In this document: piece after piece, positions 9,154 to 17,589 of the stretch
Layout of the letters: each line of letters opens with the position of its first letter
Position numbering within the stretch: position 1 is the first letter of the stretch
Assembly: GCA_034101475.1 (NCBI GenBank)
Contig: JAXEJQ010000024.1
Coordinates: 7,313 to 71,312 of the forward strand
DNA length: 64,000 nt
Direction: 5' to 3'
Source of the DNA: Limivivens sp034101475
Lineage (GTDB): Bacteria; Bacillota; Clostridia; Lachnospirales; Lachnospiraceae
Made by a program: the position numbers and the translations under genes
Notes under the pieces: generated by a model
The model's database searches: none
The model's input: only the letters and a program-made list of their open reading frames with translations
What the model was told of the DNA's origin: nothing

Positions 9154-10428
9154 GTGATTAAGAAAGAAATGATTGCAATGTTACTTGCGGGTGGACAGGG
9201 CAGTCGTCTTGGCGTGCTTACAGCCAAGGTGGCCAAACCAGCCGTGGCATTTGGTGGAAAATATCGAATCATTGATTTTCCTTTGAGCAACTGTATCAAT
9301 TCTGGTGTAGATACAGTTGGTGTTCTGACGCAGTATCAGCCTTTGCGGCTGAACAGCCATATCGGGATCGGGATTCCCTGGGATCTGGATCGGAATATCG
9401 GCGGCGTTACGATTCTTCCCCCTTATGAGAAGAGCAGCAACAGTGAATGGTATACCGGTACAGCCAATGCCATTTACCAGAACCTGAGCTATATGGAGAG
9501 TTACAATCCCGAGTATGTTCTGATTCTTTCAGGCGACCACATTTATAAGATGGATTACGAGGTGATGCTGGATTTCCATAAAGCGAACAATGCGGATGTC
9601 ACCATTGCCGTTATGCCGGTTCCAATGGAAGAAGCGAGCCGCTTTGGTGTTGTGATCACAGATGAGAATAATCGGATCACAGAATTCCAGGAAAAGCCGG
9701 AGCATCCGAAGAGCAATCTGGCGTCCATGGGAATTTACATATTTACCTGGAAGGTTCTGAAAGAAGCCTTAATTGCGTTATCAGATCAGAGCAACTGTGA
9801 CTTTGGCAAGCATGTGATTCCATACTGCCATGAAAATGGCAGAAAGCTGGTAGCCTATGAGTATAACGGCTATTGGAAGGACGTTGGAACTCTGGGCTCC
9901 TACTGGGAAGCCAATATGGAATTAATTGATATTATTCCGGAGTTCAATTTATATGAGGAGTTTTGGAAAATTTATACAAGCAGCGAAATTATTCCACCGC
10001 AGTACATTTCTGCTGACTCGGTCATCGTAAAGAGTATTATCGGAGATGGCACAGAGGTTTACGGAGAGATTTATAATTCTGTTATCGGCGCAGGAGTCAC
10101 CATTGGAAAAGGGGCAGTGATCCGGGATTCCATCATCATGAAGGGAGCCGTGATCAAGGACGGCTGCACCGTTGACAAGGCTATCATCGCAGAAAATGCA
10201 GTGATTGGGGAGAATGTTGTTCTCGGTATCGGAGAGGACGTTCCCAACAGAATGAAACCCAGCGTTTATTCCTTTGGGCTGGTTACGATCGGAGAAGATT
10301 CGGTTATCCCGGACAATGTGAAGATTGGAAAGAATACGGCGATTTCAGGAAAGACTGTGCCGGAGGATTACCCGGACGGTGTTCTGGCCAGTGGCGAAAC
10401 TTTGATTAAGGCAGGTGAGTTGGCATGA
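9154..10428 (+). CDS. glgC: Glucose-1-phosphate adenylyltransferase, catalytic subunit
   Basis: GlgC makes ADP-glucose from glucose-1-phosphate and ATP for glycogen synthesis. The 424-residue protein has the nucleotidyltransferase loop AMLLAGGQGSRLGVLTAKVAKPA at the N-terminus, the metal-binding SGDHIYKMDY (about residues 125-134), FQEKPEHP, and a C-terminal left-handed beta-helix of hexapeptide repeats. The start is a GTG with a strong AGGTGAT ribosome site. It overlaps glgD by 4 bp, as expected for the GlgC/GlgD hetero-oligomer of Gram-positive bacteria. Confidence 0.97.
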   Translation: MIKKEMIAMLLAGGQGSRLGVLTAKVAKPAVAFGGKYRIIDFPLSNCINSGVDTVGVLTQYQPLRLNSHIGIGIPWDLDRNIGGVTILPPYEKSSNSEWYTGTANAIYQNLSYMESYNPEYVLILSGDHIYKMDYEVMLDFHKANNADVTIAVMPVPMEEASRFGVVITDENNRITEFQEKPEHPKSNLASMGIYIFTWKVLKEALIALSDQSNCDFGKHVIPYCHENGRKLVAYEYNGYWKDVGTLGSYWEANMELIDIIPEFNLYEEFWKIYTSSEIIPPQYISADSVIVKSIIGDGTEVYGEIYNSVIGAGVTIGKGAVIRDSIIMKGAVIKDGCTVDKAIIAENAVIGENVVLGIGEDVPNRMKPSVYSFGLVTIGEDSVIPDNVKIGKNTAISGKTVPEDYPDGVLASGETLIKAGELA

Positions 10429-11543
10429 GAGCAGTAGGTATTATTTTGGCAGGCGGAAACAATCACCGTATGAGAGAACTTTCCAATAAACGCGCGATCG
10501 CGGCGATGCCCATAGCGGGCAGCTACCGCAGCATTGATTTTACTCTGAGCAATATGACGAATTCCTCCATCCAGAAGGTTGCTGTGCTGACTCAGTACAA
10601 TGCCCGTTCTCTGAATGAGCATCTGAGTTCCTCCAAATGGTGGGATTTCGGAAGAAAGCAGGGTGGTCTGTATGTATTTACGCCGACGATCACCAAGGAG
10701 AACAGCTTCTGGTATCAGGGAACCGCGGATGCCATTTATCAGAACCTGGATTTTCTGAAAAAATGCCATGAGCCGTATGTGGTAATTGCATCCGGTGATG
10801 GCGTGTACAAGCTGGATTACAATAAGGTGCTGGAGTACCACATTGAGAAGAAAGCAGATATTACCGTTGTATGCAAAGAGATGCCTCCTGAGGAGGATGT
10901 GACCCGTTTCGGTGTCCTGAAGATGAATGAGGACTGCCGGATCGAAGAATTCGAGGAGAAGCCCATGGTAAGTACTTCCAACCTGGTTTCCGCGGGTATC
11001 TATGTCATCCGCCGCAGACAGCTCATTGAACTGATCGAGCGCTGCGCTCAGGAAGACCGTTACGATTTTGTAAAGGATATTCTGATCCGCTACAAGAATC
11101 TGAAACGGATCTATGGCTATAAATTGAAAGACTACTGGAGCAATATCGCTACCGTAGAATCCTACTATAAAACAAACATGGATTTTCTGAAACCGGAGGT
11201 AAGGGATTACTTCTTCCGTCAGTATCCTGATATTTATTCAAAGGTTGACGATCTCCCGCCAGCAAAATACAATCCGGGAAGCTGTGTAAAGAACAGTCTG
11301 GTTTCCAGCGGCTGTATTATTAACGGGTATGTGGAAAATTCCATTTTGTTTAAAAAGACATTCGTGGGTGAAAACTGCGTGATCAAGAATTCAATCATTT
11401 TGAATGATGTGTACCTGGGGGACAATACACATATTGAGAACTGCATTGTGGAAAGCCGCGATACCATCCGTGCCAATTCCTACCATGTGGGTGAGGACGG
11501 AATCAAGATCGTTATCGAGAAAAATGAGCGGTACGTGCTGTAG
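10425..11543 (+). CDS. glgD: Glucose-1-phosphate adenylyltransferase regulatory subunit
   Basis: This 372-residue paralogue of GlgC keeps the fold but has a degenerate nucleotide loop (LAGGNNHRMRELSNKRA in place of GGxGxRL...KPA) and ASGDGVYKLDY at the metal site. This is normal for GlgD, which is poorly active alone and raises GlgC activity. The C-terminal beta-helix is shorter than in GlgC. It is translationally coupled to glgC (ATGA overlap). No clear terminator follows; 136 bp without recognisable features separate it from spoVG. Confidence 0.95.
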   Translation: MRAVGIILAGGNNHRMRELSNKRAIAAMPIAGSYRSIDFTLSNMTNSSIQKVAVLTQYNARSLNEHLSSSKWWDFGRKQGGLYVFTPTITKENSFWYQGTADAIYQNLDFLKKCHEPYVVIASGDGVYKLDYNKVLEYHIEKKADITVVCKEMPPEEDVTRFGVLKMNEDCRIEEFEEKPMVSTSNLVSAGIYVIRRRQLIELIERCAQEDRYDFVKDILIRYKNLKRIYGYKLKDYWSNIATVESYYKTNMDFLKPEVRDYFFRQYPDIYSKVDDLPPAKYNPGSCVKNSLVSSGCIINGYVENSILFKKTFVGENCVIKNSIILNDVYLGDNTHIENCIVESRDTIRANSYHVGEDGIKIVIEKNERYVL

Positions 11544-11679
11544 GCTGTATCCGTGATAGCGGTCCATACCGGGAGCAGAGGAGAAAGTGCGCAGCACCGG
11601 ATCCGGATTCCCGGAAAGCAGTGCCTGAGAAAAGGGCACAAAAGTATTAGGAGAAGGTTTGAAAGGGGCATAATATACC

Positions 11680-11955
11680 ATGAAAATTACTGATGTTAGG
11701 GTGCGTAAAGTTGCAAAAGAAGGAAAAATGAAGGCAGTCGTTTCCATTACGATCGATGACGAATTTGTTGTACATGATATCAAGGTCATCGAAGGGGAAA
11801 AGGGGTTGTTCATTGCCATGCCGAGCAGAAAGGCGTCTGACGGCGAGTACCGTGATATTGCACACCCGATTAATTCCGAGACACGTGAGCGGATTCAGAA
11901 GATTATTCTGGAACAGTATGAAGTTGCCGCTGCCGCTGCGGTTGACGAAGAGTAA
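11680..11955 (+). CDS. spoVG: Septation/sporulation regulator SpoVG
   Basis: The 91-residue protein begins MKITDVRVRKV and has the conserved core FVVHDIKVIEGEKGLFIAMPSRK and FRDIAHPI-like (YRDIAHPIN) segment of SpoVG. SpoVG is a small nucleic-acid-binding regulator that affects septation, sporulation and stress genes in Bacillota. It ends in an Ala-rich tail. It is monocistronic, with AAAGGGG upstream of the ATG and a strong terminator downstream. Confidence 0.97.
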   Translation: MKITDVRVRKVAKEGKMKAVVSITIDDEFVVHDIKVIEGEKGLFIAMPSRKASDGEYRDIAHPINSETRERIQKIILEQYEVAAAAAVDEE

Positions 11956-11968
11956 CCCAGTGAAGGAA

Positions 11969-11995
11969 ATGCCGCCCGGTCAGGGCGGCATTTTT
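11969..11995 (+). terminator. spoVG terminator
   Basis: A GC-rich stem ATGCCGCCC / GGGCGGCAT with a short loop is followed directly by TTTTT. Confidence 0.9.
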
Positions 11996-12056
11996 GCCGG
12001 AAAAAGAATTCGGGGACATGCAGACAGCAGCTGCCTGTCCGGCAGAGAACAGTTTT

Positions 12057-12542
12057 GAGCTGATTCCGGCTCAGACGGTAATGCTGCCGCAGTTTTCCAT
12101 TATTTATAAAATGGGACTCGCCAATTCCTATCTGGCTCTGATCCTTCCGGCTCTGGCCAGCCCGATGTATATTTTCCTGTTCCGTCAGAACTTCATGGGA
12201 ATTCCGGAGAGCATTGAGGAAGCGGCGAAGCTGGACGGCGCCAGTGCGGTCCGCACCTTCTTCCAGTTGATTGTACCGTTGGCGAAGCCGGTGTACGCCA
12301 CCGTTTCCATTCTGATGTTTATTGCCTACTGGAATGATTTTGTATGGCCTGTTATGGTAATCTCAGACACCTCCAAACAGACCATTCAGATGGCACTGAG
12401 CAGTCTCTTTAATATTCAGCCGGTGAATTACGGAAATGTGATGGCGGGTCTGACCATTGTAACCATTCCGGTACTGGCGATTTTCCTGAGCCTGCAGAAA
12501 TACTATGTGGCAGGAATTGCTTCCACCGGCGCGAAGAATTGA
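12057..12542 (+). pseudogene. C-terminal remnant of a sugar ABC transporter permease (MalG type)
   Basis: From LIPAQTVMLPQFSIIYKMGL onward the frame matches the second half of a carbohydrate ABC permease, including the EAA loop (IEEAAKLDGASAVRTFFQLI) that contacts the ATPase and the last membrane helices. The N-terminal ~120 residues, with the first helices, are absent. The sequence upstream is the spoVG terminator, not permease. The partner permease and binding protein are also missing. The frame is open to about 11994, but those residues do not resemble a permease. It sits directly before the sucrose genes scrB-scrK, so a deletion probably removed most of a sucrose-type ABC transporter. A truncated protein could still be made. 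Confidence 0.85.
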
Positions 12543-12638
12543 TTCCGGAGAGAGCGGAAGAAAAACGCGGGGCGAAACAGAACAGAAAAGCAAAAGAGCA
12601 GGAAAAACCAGGAAGACAGTAGAAATAAAAGAAACATA

Positions 12639-12775
12639 GTAACTGTTCAGAACAGGCCGAATCGCTTGCTGATGAGGCCGTAAGAACGTGAATCATGTGT
12701 GAGCAAACCCCATCGGCGCAGCCGATTTTCATGGGTTTGCGAATCGTATCTGTGAAGGTACTGAACAGATACGAA
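12639..12775 (+). repeat. Element A, copy 1 (about 137 bp with terminal inverted repeats)
   Basis: The ends GTAACTGTTCAG and CTGAACAGATAC are imperfect inverted repeats. An internal hairpin pairs GCAAACCCCATCGGC with GCCGAT...GGGTTTGC. An inverted copy with only about 5 differences lies at 54096-54231 and a partial, more diverged copy at 25983-26041. The element lies between the permease remnant and scrB. Confidence 0.9.
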
Positions 12776-12824
12776 ACATAAAATATGGAAATAGACAGAA
12801 AAAGACGGAGAAAGGACAACGCTT

Positions 12825-14315
12825 ATGATAAGCCAGACACTGCGGGAAGCCCGCAAATATGAGGAGGCTTCCGAAAAACGGATTAAGGAAGAGGAACGTC
12901 CTGCCTTTCATCTGTCTGCCCGGACAGGCTGGATGAATGACCCAAACGGATTTTCCTTTTACGATGGAAAATACCATATGTTTTATCAATATCATCCCTA
13001 TGACTCCAACTGGGGTCCCATGCACTGGGGTCATGCGGTGAGTACGGATCTGCTCCACTGGACCTATCTGCCGGCAGCTCTGGCGCCGGATGAACTCTAT
13101 GACCAGGACGGCTGTTTTTCCGGAAGCGCTGTGGAGCTTCCGGACGGAAGGCAGCTTCTGATGTATACCGGTGTGCAGAAGGAACGGCAGAAAAACGGAG
13201 AAATCCGTGATATCCAGACCCAGTGCCTGGCTGTGGGCGACGGGCTGGATTATGAAAAATATGAAAAAAACCCGGTTCTGGACGAAAAGGATCTTCCGGA
13301 AGGCGGCAGCCGCTATGATTTCCGGGATCCGAAAATCTGGCGGAAAGCCGACGGTACCTATCGCTGTGCCGTGGGAAACCGTCCGGCTGACGGCAGCGGA
13401 CAGATTCTGCTGTACTCCAGTGAGGATGGTTTCCACTGGAAATACGAAAAGGTTCTGGCAGCGAATGATAACCGGTTCGGAAAAATGTGGGAATGTCCGG
13501 ATTTCTTCGAACTGGATGGAAAAACCGTTCTGCTGACCAGTCCCCAGGACATGCTGCCCAGGGATTTTGAATACCACAATGGCAACGGAACCCTCTGCCT
13601 CATTGGTTCCTTTGATGAAAAAACGGAAAGCTTTGCGGAGGAACGGGATCAGTCCATCGATTACGGCATTGATTTTTATGCTCCCCAGACGGTGCTGGCA
13701 CCGGATGGACGGAGAATTATGATCGGCTGGATGCAAAACTGGGATACGTGCACCTTCCGTGCACCTCATCATTCCTGGTACGGCCAGATGAGTCTGCCCA
13801 GGGAACTGTCCATCCGGAACGGCCGGCTGTACCAGCAGCCTGTCCGGGAGCTGGAAGCCCTTCGGAGGAACCGGGTGGAGCACAGACAGGTTTCCTTCCA
13901 GGGAACCATCAGCCTGGAAGGCGTCAGGGGCAGAATGGTGGATCTGGAGCTGACCCTTCGGCCGGGGGATGCCGGGGAGCTTTATCAGAAGTTTGCCGTC
14001 CGTTTTGCCCAGGATGATACGTATCAGACGGCGCTGAGCTTCCGGCCCCATGAGGCGGTTCTGAAGGTGGACCGGAAATTTTCCGGCTCCAGAAGGGCCA
14101 TTATCCATCAGCGCAGGAGCAGGGTGAACAGTACAAACGGTGAGCTGAAGCTGCGGCTGATTCTGGACCGGTTCAGCGTGGAGGTTTTTATCAATGACGG
14201 CGAACAGGTGATGACAGCTACCATGTATACAGATTTGACAGCGGATGGGATTTCCTTTTTCGCGGACGGTCAGGTGGAGATGGACGTGGTGAAATACGAT
14301 CTGGTGATGGAGTAA
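12825..14315 (+). CDS. scrB: Sucrose-6-phosphate hydrolase, GH32
   Basis: This enzyme cleaves sucrose-6-phosphate (or sucrose) into glucose-6-phosphate and fructose in the cytoplasm. The 496-residue protein has the GH32 nucleophile motif WMNDPNG (about residues 36-42), the RDP motif (FRDPKIW), the acid/base ECPDFF, and a C-terminal beta-sandwich. No signal peptide is seen, so it is intracellular. It is followed by a fructokinase gene, so the pair routes sucrose into glycolysis. The uptake system next to it is reduced to a permease fragment, so substrate must enter by another route. Confidence 0.95.
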   Translation: MISQTLREARKYEEASEKRIKEEERPAFHLSARTGWMNDPNGFSFYDGKYHMFYQYHPYDSNWGPMHWGHAVSTDLLHWTYLPAALAPDELYDQDGCFSGSAVELPDGRQLLMYTGVQKERQKNGEIRDIQTQCLAVGDGLDYEKYEKNPVLDEKDLPEGGSRYDFRDPKIWRKADGTYRCAVGNRPADGSGQILLYSSEDGFHWKYEKVLAANDNRFGKMWECPDFFELDGKTVLLTSPQDMLPRDFEYHNGNGTLCLIGSFDEKTESFAEERDQSIDYGIDFYAPQTVLAPDGRRIMIGWMQNWDTCTFRAPHHSWYGQMSLPRELSIRNGRLYQQPVRELEALRRNRVEHRQVSFQGTISLEGVRGRMVDLELTLRPGDAGELYQKFAVRFAQDDTYQTALSFRPHEAVLKVDRKFSGSRRAIIHQRRSRVNSTNGELKLRLILDRFSVEVFINDGEQVMTATMYTDLTADGISFFADGQVEMDVVKYDLVME

Positions 14316-14378
14316 GGAACCGAAACAGGATCCGGTGATGAATCGTGCCGGAAAGCAGAATTCGGTGATGGAGTAAGA
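14295..14378 (+). repeat. Three degenerate ~30-bp tandem units spanning the scrB stop
   Basis: GGTGATGGAGTAAG occurs at the scrB 3' end and again just before scrK, with a diverged middle unit (CCGGTGATGAATCG). The stop codon context and the ribosome site of scrK are thus duplicated copies of the scrB end. Confidence 0.75.
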
Positions 14379-14380
14379 GA

Positions 14381-15352
14381 ATGAAGAAATATGATGTTGT
14401 GGCACTGGGCGAGCTTCTGATTGATTTTACAGAAAACGGCATCAGTGCCCAGGGTAATCCGATTTTTGAGGCCAACCCAGGCGGGGCTCCCTGCAATGTG
14501 CTGGCCATGCTGGAGAAGCTGGGAGAAAAGACGGCATTTATCGGAAAGGTCGGAAAAGATTTTTTCGGAGAACAATTAAAAGGTGCCCTTGAAGAGGTGG
14601 GAATTGATACCTCTGCACTTTTGATGGATGAAGAGGTTCACACAACTCTGGCTCTGGTGCATACCTTTCCGGACGGAGACCGGGATTTCTCCTTTTACCG
14701 GGATCCGGGAGCGGATATGATGCTGACAGAGAAGGAGGTTCCGGAAGAACTGATTGCCAATACGAAGATTTTTCATTTCGGGACATTATCCATGACTCAT
14801 GAAGGGGTGCGTAATGCCACAAAAAAGGCTGTTCGGATTGCAAAGGAATCAGGTGCCCTCCTGTCCTTTGATCCGAATCTGCGCCCGCCTTTGTGGAAAT
14901 CGCTGGATGAGGCAAAAGAACAGGTGCTTTTCGGGCTCTCCTGCTGTGACATCCTGAAAATCTCTGATAATGAAATTCAGTGGCTCACCGGGGAAACGGA
15001 CTTTGACGCCGGTGTCCGCTGGATCCGGAAGTACAGTCCGGAAATCCGGCTGATTCTGGTTTCCATGGGACGGGAGGGCAGCCGGGCTTATTATCAGGAT
15101 CTGTCGGTTGAGGCGCCTGCATTTCTCCAGGAACATACCATTGAAACGACCGGTGCGGGAGATACCTTCTGCGGCTGTGTTCTCCATGAGGTGTGCAGAC
15201 ACGGACTGGAGGATCTGTCCGAAAACCGGCTGCAGAATATGCTGACCTTTGCCAATGCGGCGGCATCGCTGATCACCACCCGTAAAGGTGCCCTGCGGGT
15301 GATGCCGGAAAAAGAGGAAGTGGAAGAATTGAGAAAGGCTGCTGTGCGGTAA
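14381..15352 (+). CDS. scrK: Fructokinase, PfkB family
   Basis: Fructokinase phosphorylates fructose released by ScrB. The 323-residue protein begins YDVVALGELLIDFTENG, has the sugar-binding NPGGAPCNVLAMLEKLG (PfkB signature 1, about residues 30-46) and the C-terminal PfkB signature 2 with the catalytic Asp in TTGAGDTFCG. It is 65 bp downstream of scrB and ends at a strong terminator whose stem overlaps the last codons. Confidence 0.93.
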   Translation: MKKYDVVALGELLIDFTENGISAQGNPIFEANPGGAPCNVLAMLEKLGEKTAFIGKVGKDFFGEQLKGALEEVGIDTSALLMDEEVHTTLALVHTFPDGDRDFSFYRDPGADMMLTEKEVPEELIANTKIFHFGTLSMTHEGVRNATKKAVRIAKESGALLSFDPNLRPPLWKSLDEAKEQVLFGLSCCDILKISDNEIQWLTGETDFDAGVRWIRKYSPEIRLILVSMGREGSRAYYQDLSVEAPAFLQEHTIETTGAGDTFCGCVLHEVCRHGLEDLSENRLQNMLTFANAAASLITTRKGALRVMPEKEEVEELRKAAVR

Positions 15353-15368
15353 GCACGGCAGCCTTTTT
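15334..15368 (+). terminator. Terminator of the scrB-scrK unit
   Basis: AAAGGCTGCTGTGC pairs with GCACGGCAGCCTTT and is followed by T's. The 5' arm encodes the last residues of ScrK. Confidence 0.88.
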
Positions 15369-15431
15369 GAGGAAAGAAACTGTATTCGTTCGTAATATTA
15401 CGGCATAGTCCGGGAAAGCAGAACACTGGTT

Positions 15432-17249
15432 CTACGGAACCGGAAGAACGATATCAATAATTGTTCCATTTCCTTCAGCACTTTCGATACTGAGTCCGTA
15501 TTCTTTCCCAAAATGACTTTGGATTCTCTGGATGACGTTTTTCAGGCCGATTGAGTGATGGCTTTTGTCATATTTGGCATCAAAAGGCGGGTTACAGGCA
15601 GAACATTCCTGTTTCAGCTGCTCGAGCCGTTCTGAAGAGATGCCATTTCCATTATCTGCGATCAGTAAATGGAGCTGATTTCCTTCTGTGTGGCAAAGAA
15701 TACTGATATAGCAGTTGTTTTCACGGGAGGAAAAGCCATGCTCAATGGAATTTTCTACCAGGGGCTGGAGGATCATTACAGGAACTTCCATATTCAGAAA
15801 CTGTGGAGGGACATTGCAGTCATAGAGAAACTTCCCGGGAAAACGGATGGTCTGGATTGTCAGATAACGCTTTACCTGCATCAGTTCTTCTTCCAGACTG
15901 GCTACCGGAAAGTGCTCCAGGCTATAGCGAAGAAGATCGGACATACAGACGGAAACCGTTTCAATCGTGGGAATATTGTGGATATTCGCCAGGGAACGGA
16001 TTACATTTAACGTATTATACAGAAAATGATGGTTAATCTGGAACTGCAGCATCTGAATTCGGGCCTGCTGTTCCTGAAGACGGATATTATAATTCTGTTC
16101 AAGACTGGTGGCCAGACGCTTATTCAGGTTGTTAAAGCTGGAAACCAGCTTGCATAATTCCTGGTTGGAGCCACAGGCATCCATGCTGATAGCCTCGTAA
16201 TGGTTTGCTTCACAGGCATTGATTTCTTTACAGAGCCGGGTAATGGAAGAGGTCAGTGTTTTGGCCAGGAAGGCGGCCAGAATCAGTCCGATCAGGATAC
16301 AGCTGAGGAAGGTCAGAAGGTGACTGAAAAGTGTGCTCCGGTAAATTGCATGAATTGCATGATTGTCACTGATTTGCAGCAGGATCCATCCGATGGTTTT
16401 GTTGCGGCAGCAGGTTACCGTCCAGTTGCTTCCTTCAAAAGACAGTGACTGTGTATGGGGAGTATTATTGTCCGGAGCAGAGTCGATAAATTCAGAAAGG
16501 GCAGAAAAACGTTCCGCGTTTTCGACAGAGGGTTTGGCTGCAGAATCGGATGCTGAAGAATTCTCTGACACATAGATTATGGTATCATCAGGACTGTAAA
16601 TGTAAGTATAGTTGTTATTGTTCTGAGCGGATGCAATAATTTTTTCCACGGATTTGAAATTAATTTCCGCATAGCAGATACCGATTTCCTGAAAATTTGT
16701 TCCGTCCAGGACAATTCGAACCATGGGAAGGATTTTCCCGGTGGAAGAGGTGGAATTCTGCAAAGGGCCAAAGTAGGTATAGTCTGGAGAAGTGCGCGCA
16801 AGGGCACTCCATTTTTCAATGTTCTTCATAATTTGTTTCAGACTGGCTGCGCTCGTCAGATTGTATTCAAAAGAATAACCATATTTATTCAGGAACATAC
16901 AGCCATTTAGATCTTGATTCAAACGATTGGACTGGACAAACTGGTCGCGAAAAAGTGTCGCGTCTTTTGCATAGGAAAGGTAATCAGTTCCGTAGTCTGT
17001 ATGCATGGCACGATTCAGATCCGTATTGAGCAGGGGCATATAGGCGATTTTTACTGCTTCGGCCAACAGTTTGTCAATGGTTGCACAGGCCTGGGAGACG
17101 ATGGTTTCCTGAGAAGTATTGTAGTTTTCTTCCAGCAATGAAACGTTTCGAAACATTCCCCAGATCCCGAAAATTGTGGATGGGATCAGAATCAGGAAAA
17201 AAGAAGCCAGAAAAATCTGAGCTTTATAGGAGAGATTTTTATATTTCAT
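15432..17249 (-). CDS. YesM-type sensor histidine kinase
   Basis: The 605-residue membrane kinase has an N-terminal helix, a large extracytoplasmic sensor region, a second helix near residues 290-315, a HAMP-like linker, the His_kinase (PF06580) block QINHHFLYNTLNVIRSL with the phospho-acceptor His near 406, and a C-terminal ATPase with LVENSIEHG and GNGIG-like (ADNGNGIS) motifs. The start at 17249 is supported by GGAGG six bases upstream; the frame is open further, but those residues look non-coding. It faces an ABC-transporter operon that carries a matching YesN-type regulator at 20795, and the two very likely form one sugar-responsive system. Confidence 0.92.
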   Translation of the reverse strand: MKYKNLSYKAQIFLASFFLILIPSTIFGIWGMFRNVSLLEENYNTSQETIVSQACATIDKLLAEAVKIAYMPLLNTDLNRAMHTDYGTDYLSYAKDATLFRDQFVQSNRLNQDLNGCMFLNKYGYSFEYNLTSAASLKQIMKNIEKWSALARTSPDYTYFGPLQNSTSSTGKILPMVRIVLDGTNFQEIGICYAEINFKSVEKIIASAQNNNNYTYIYSPDDTIIYVSENSSASDSAAKPSVENAERFSALSEFIDSAPDNNTPHTQSLSFEGSNWTVTCCRNKTIGWILLQISDNHAIHAIYRSTLFSHLLTFLSCILIGLILAAFLAKTLTSSITRLCKEINACEANHYEAISMDACGSNQELCKLVSSFNNLNKRLATSLEQNYNIRLQEQQARIQMLQFQINHHFLYNTLNVIRSLANIHNIPTIETVSVCMSDLLRYSLEHFPVASLEEELMQVKRYLTIQTIRFPGKFLYDCNVPPQFLNMEVPVMILQPLVENSIEHGFSSRENNCYISILCHTEGNQLHLLIADNGNGISSERLEQLKQECSACNPPFDAKYDKSHHSIGLKNVIQRIQSHFGKEYGLSIESAEGNGTIIDIVLPVP

Positions 17250-17453
17250 CAGGAACCTCCTTAGAGAAAAACAGCAGTATCTGTGATGTTGTACGTACAT
17301 TTTCGAAAACGGAACGAAAGATCGGCAGCAGGATGCAGAACAGAGATCCAATTCATTTATCATAGCATGAAATTGTGGAAAAGAATAGAAAACATCAAAC
17401 TTTTTATCTATTTATCACCTAAACATTATTCTATTTTTCCTATTAAAATAGTA

Positions 17454-17459
17454 TATAAT
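17454..17459 (+). promoter_or_regulatory. Possible -10 box for the ABC transporter operon
   Basis: A perfect TATAAT lies in an A/T-rich stretch 131 bp upstream of the binding-protein gene. No good -35 box was found 16-18 bp upstream, which would fit activation by the YesN regulator. Confidence 0.35.
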
Positions 17460-17477
17460 AAAAATATGATATTATCA

Positions 17478-17546
17478 GATGAGCCAAGGGACAAATGGAT
17501 ATGAAAATCCGTGCCTGTATGGATTTTCATGTCTATGGGTTCTGAC
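17478..17546 (+). repeat. Element B-related repeat (B3 type) in the ABC operon leader
   Basis: The block starting GATGAGCCAAGGGACAAATGG and carrying the hairpin ATGAAAATCCGTG / TATGGATTTTCAT recurs inverted at 46848-46912 with over 90% identity by eye. It lies between the likely promoter and the first gene. Confidence 0.8.
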
Positions 17547-17589
17547 ATCATCAGATTCTTAAAACAGGATGAAAACAGGAGGTAAAAAA

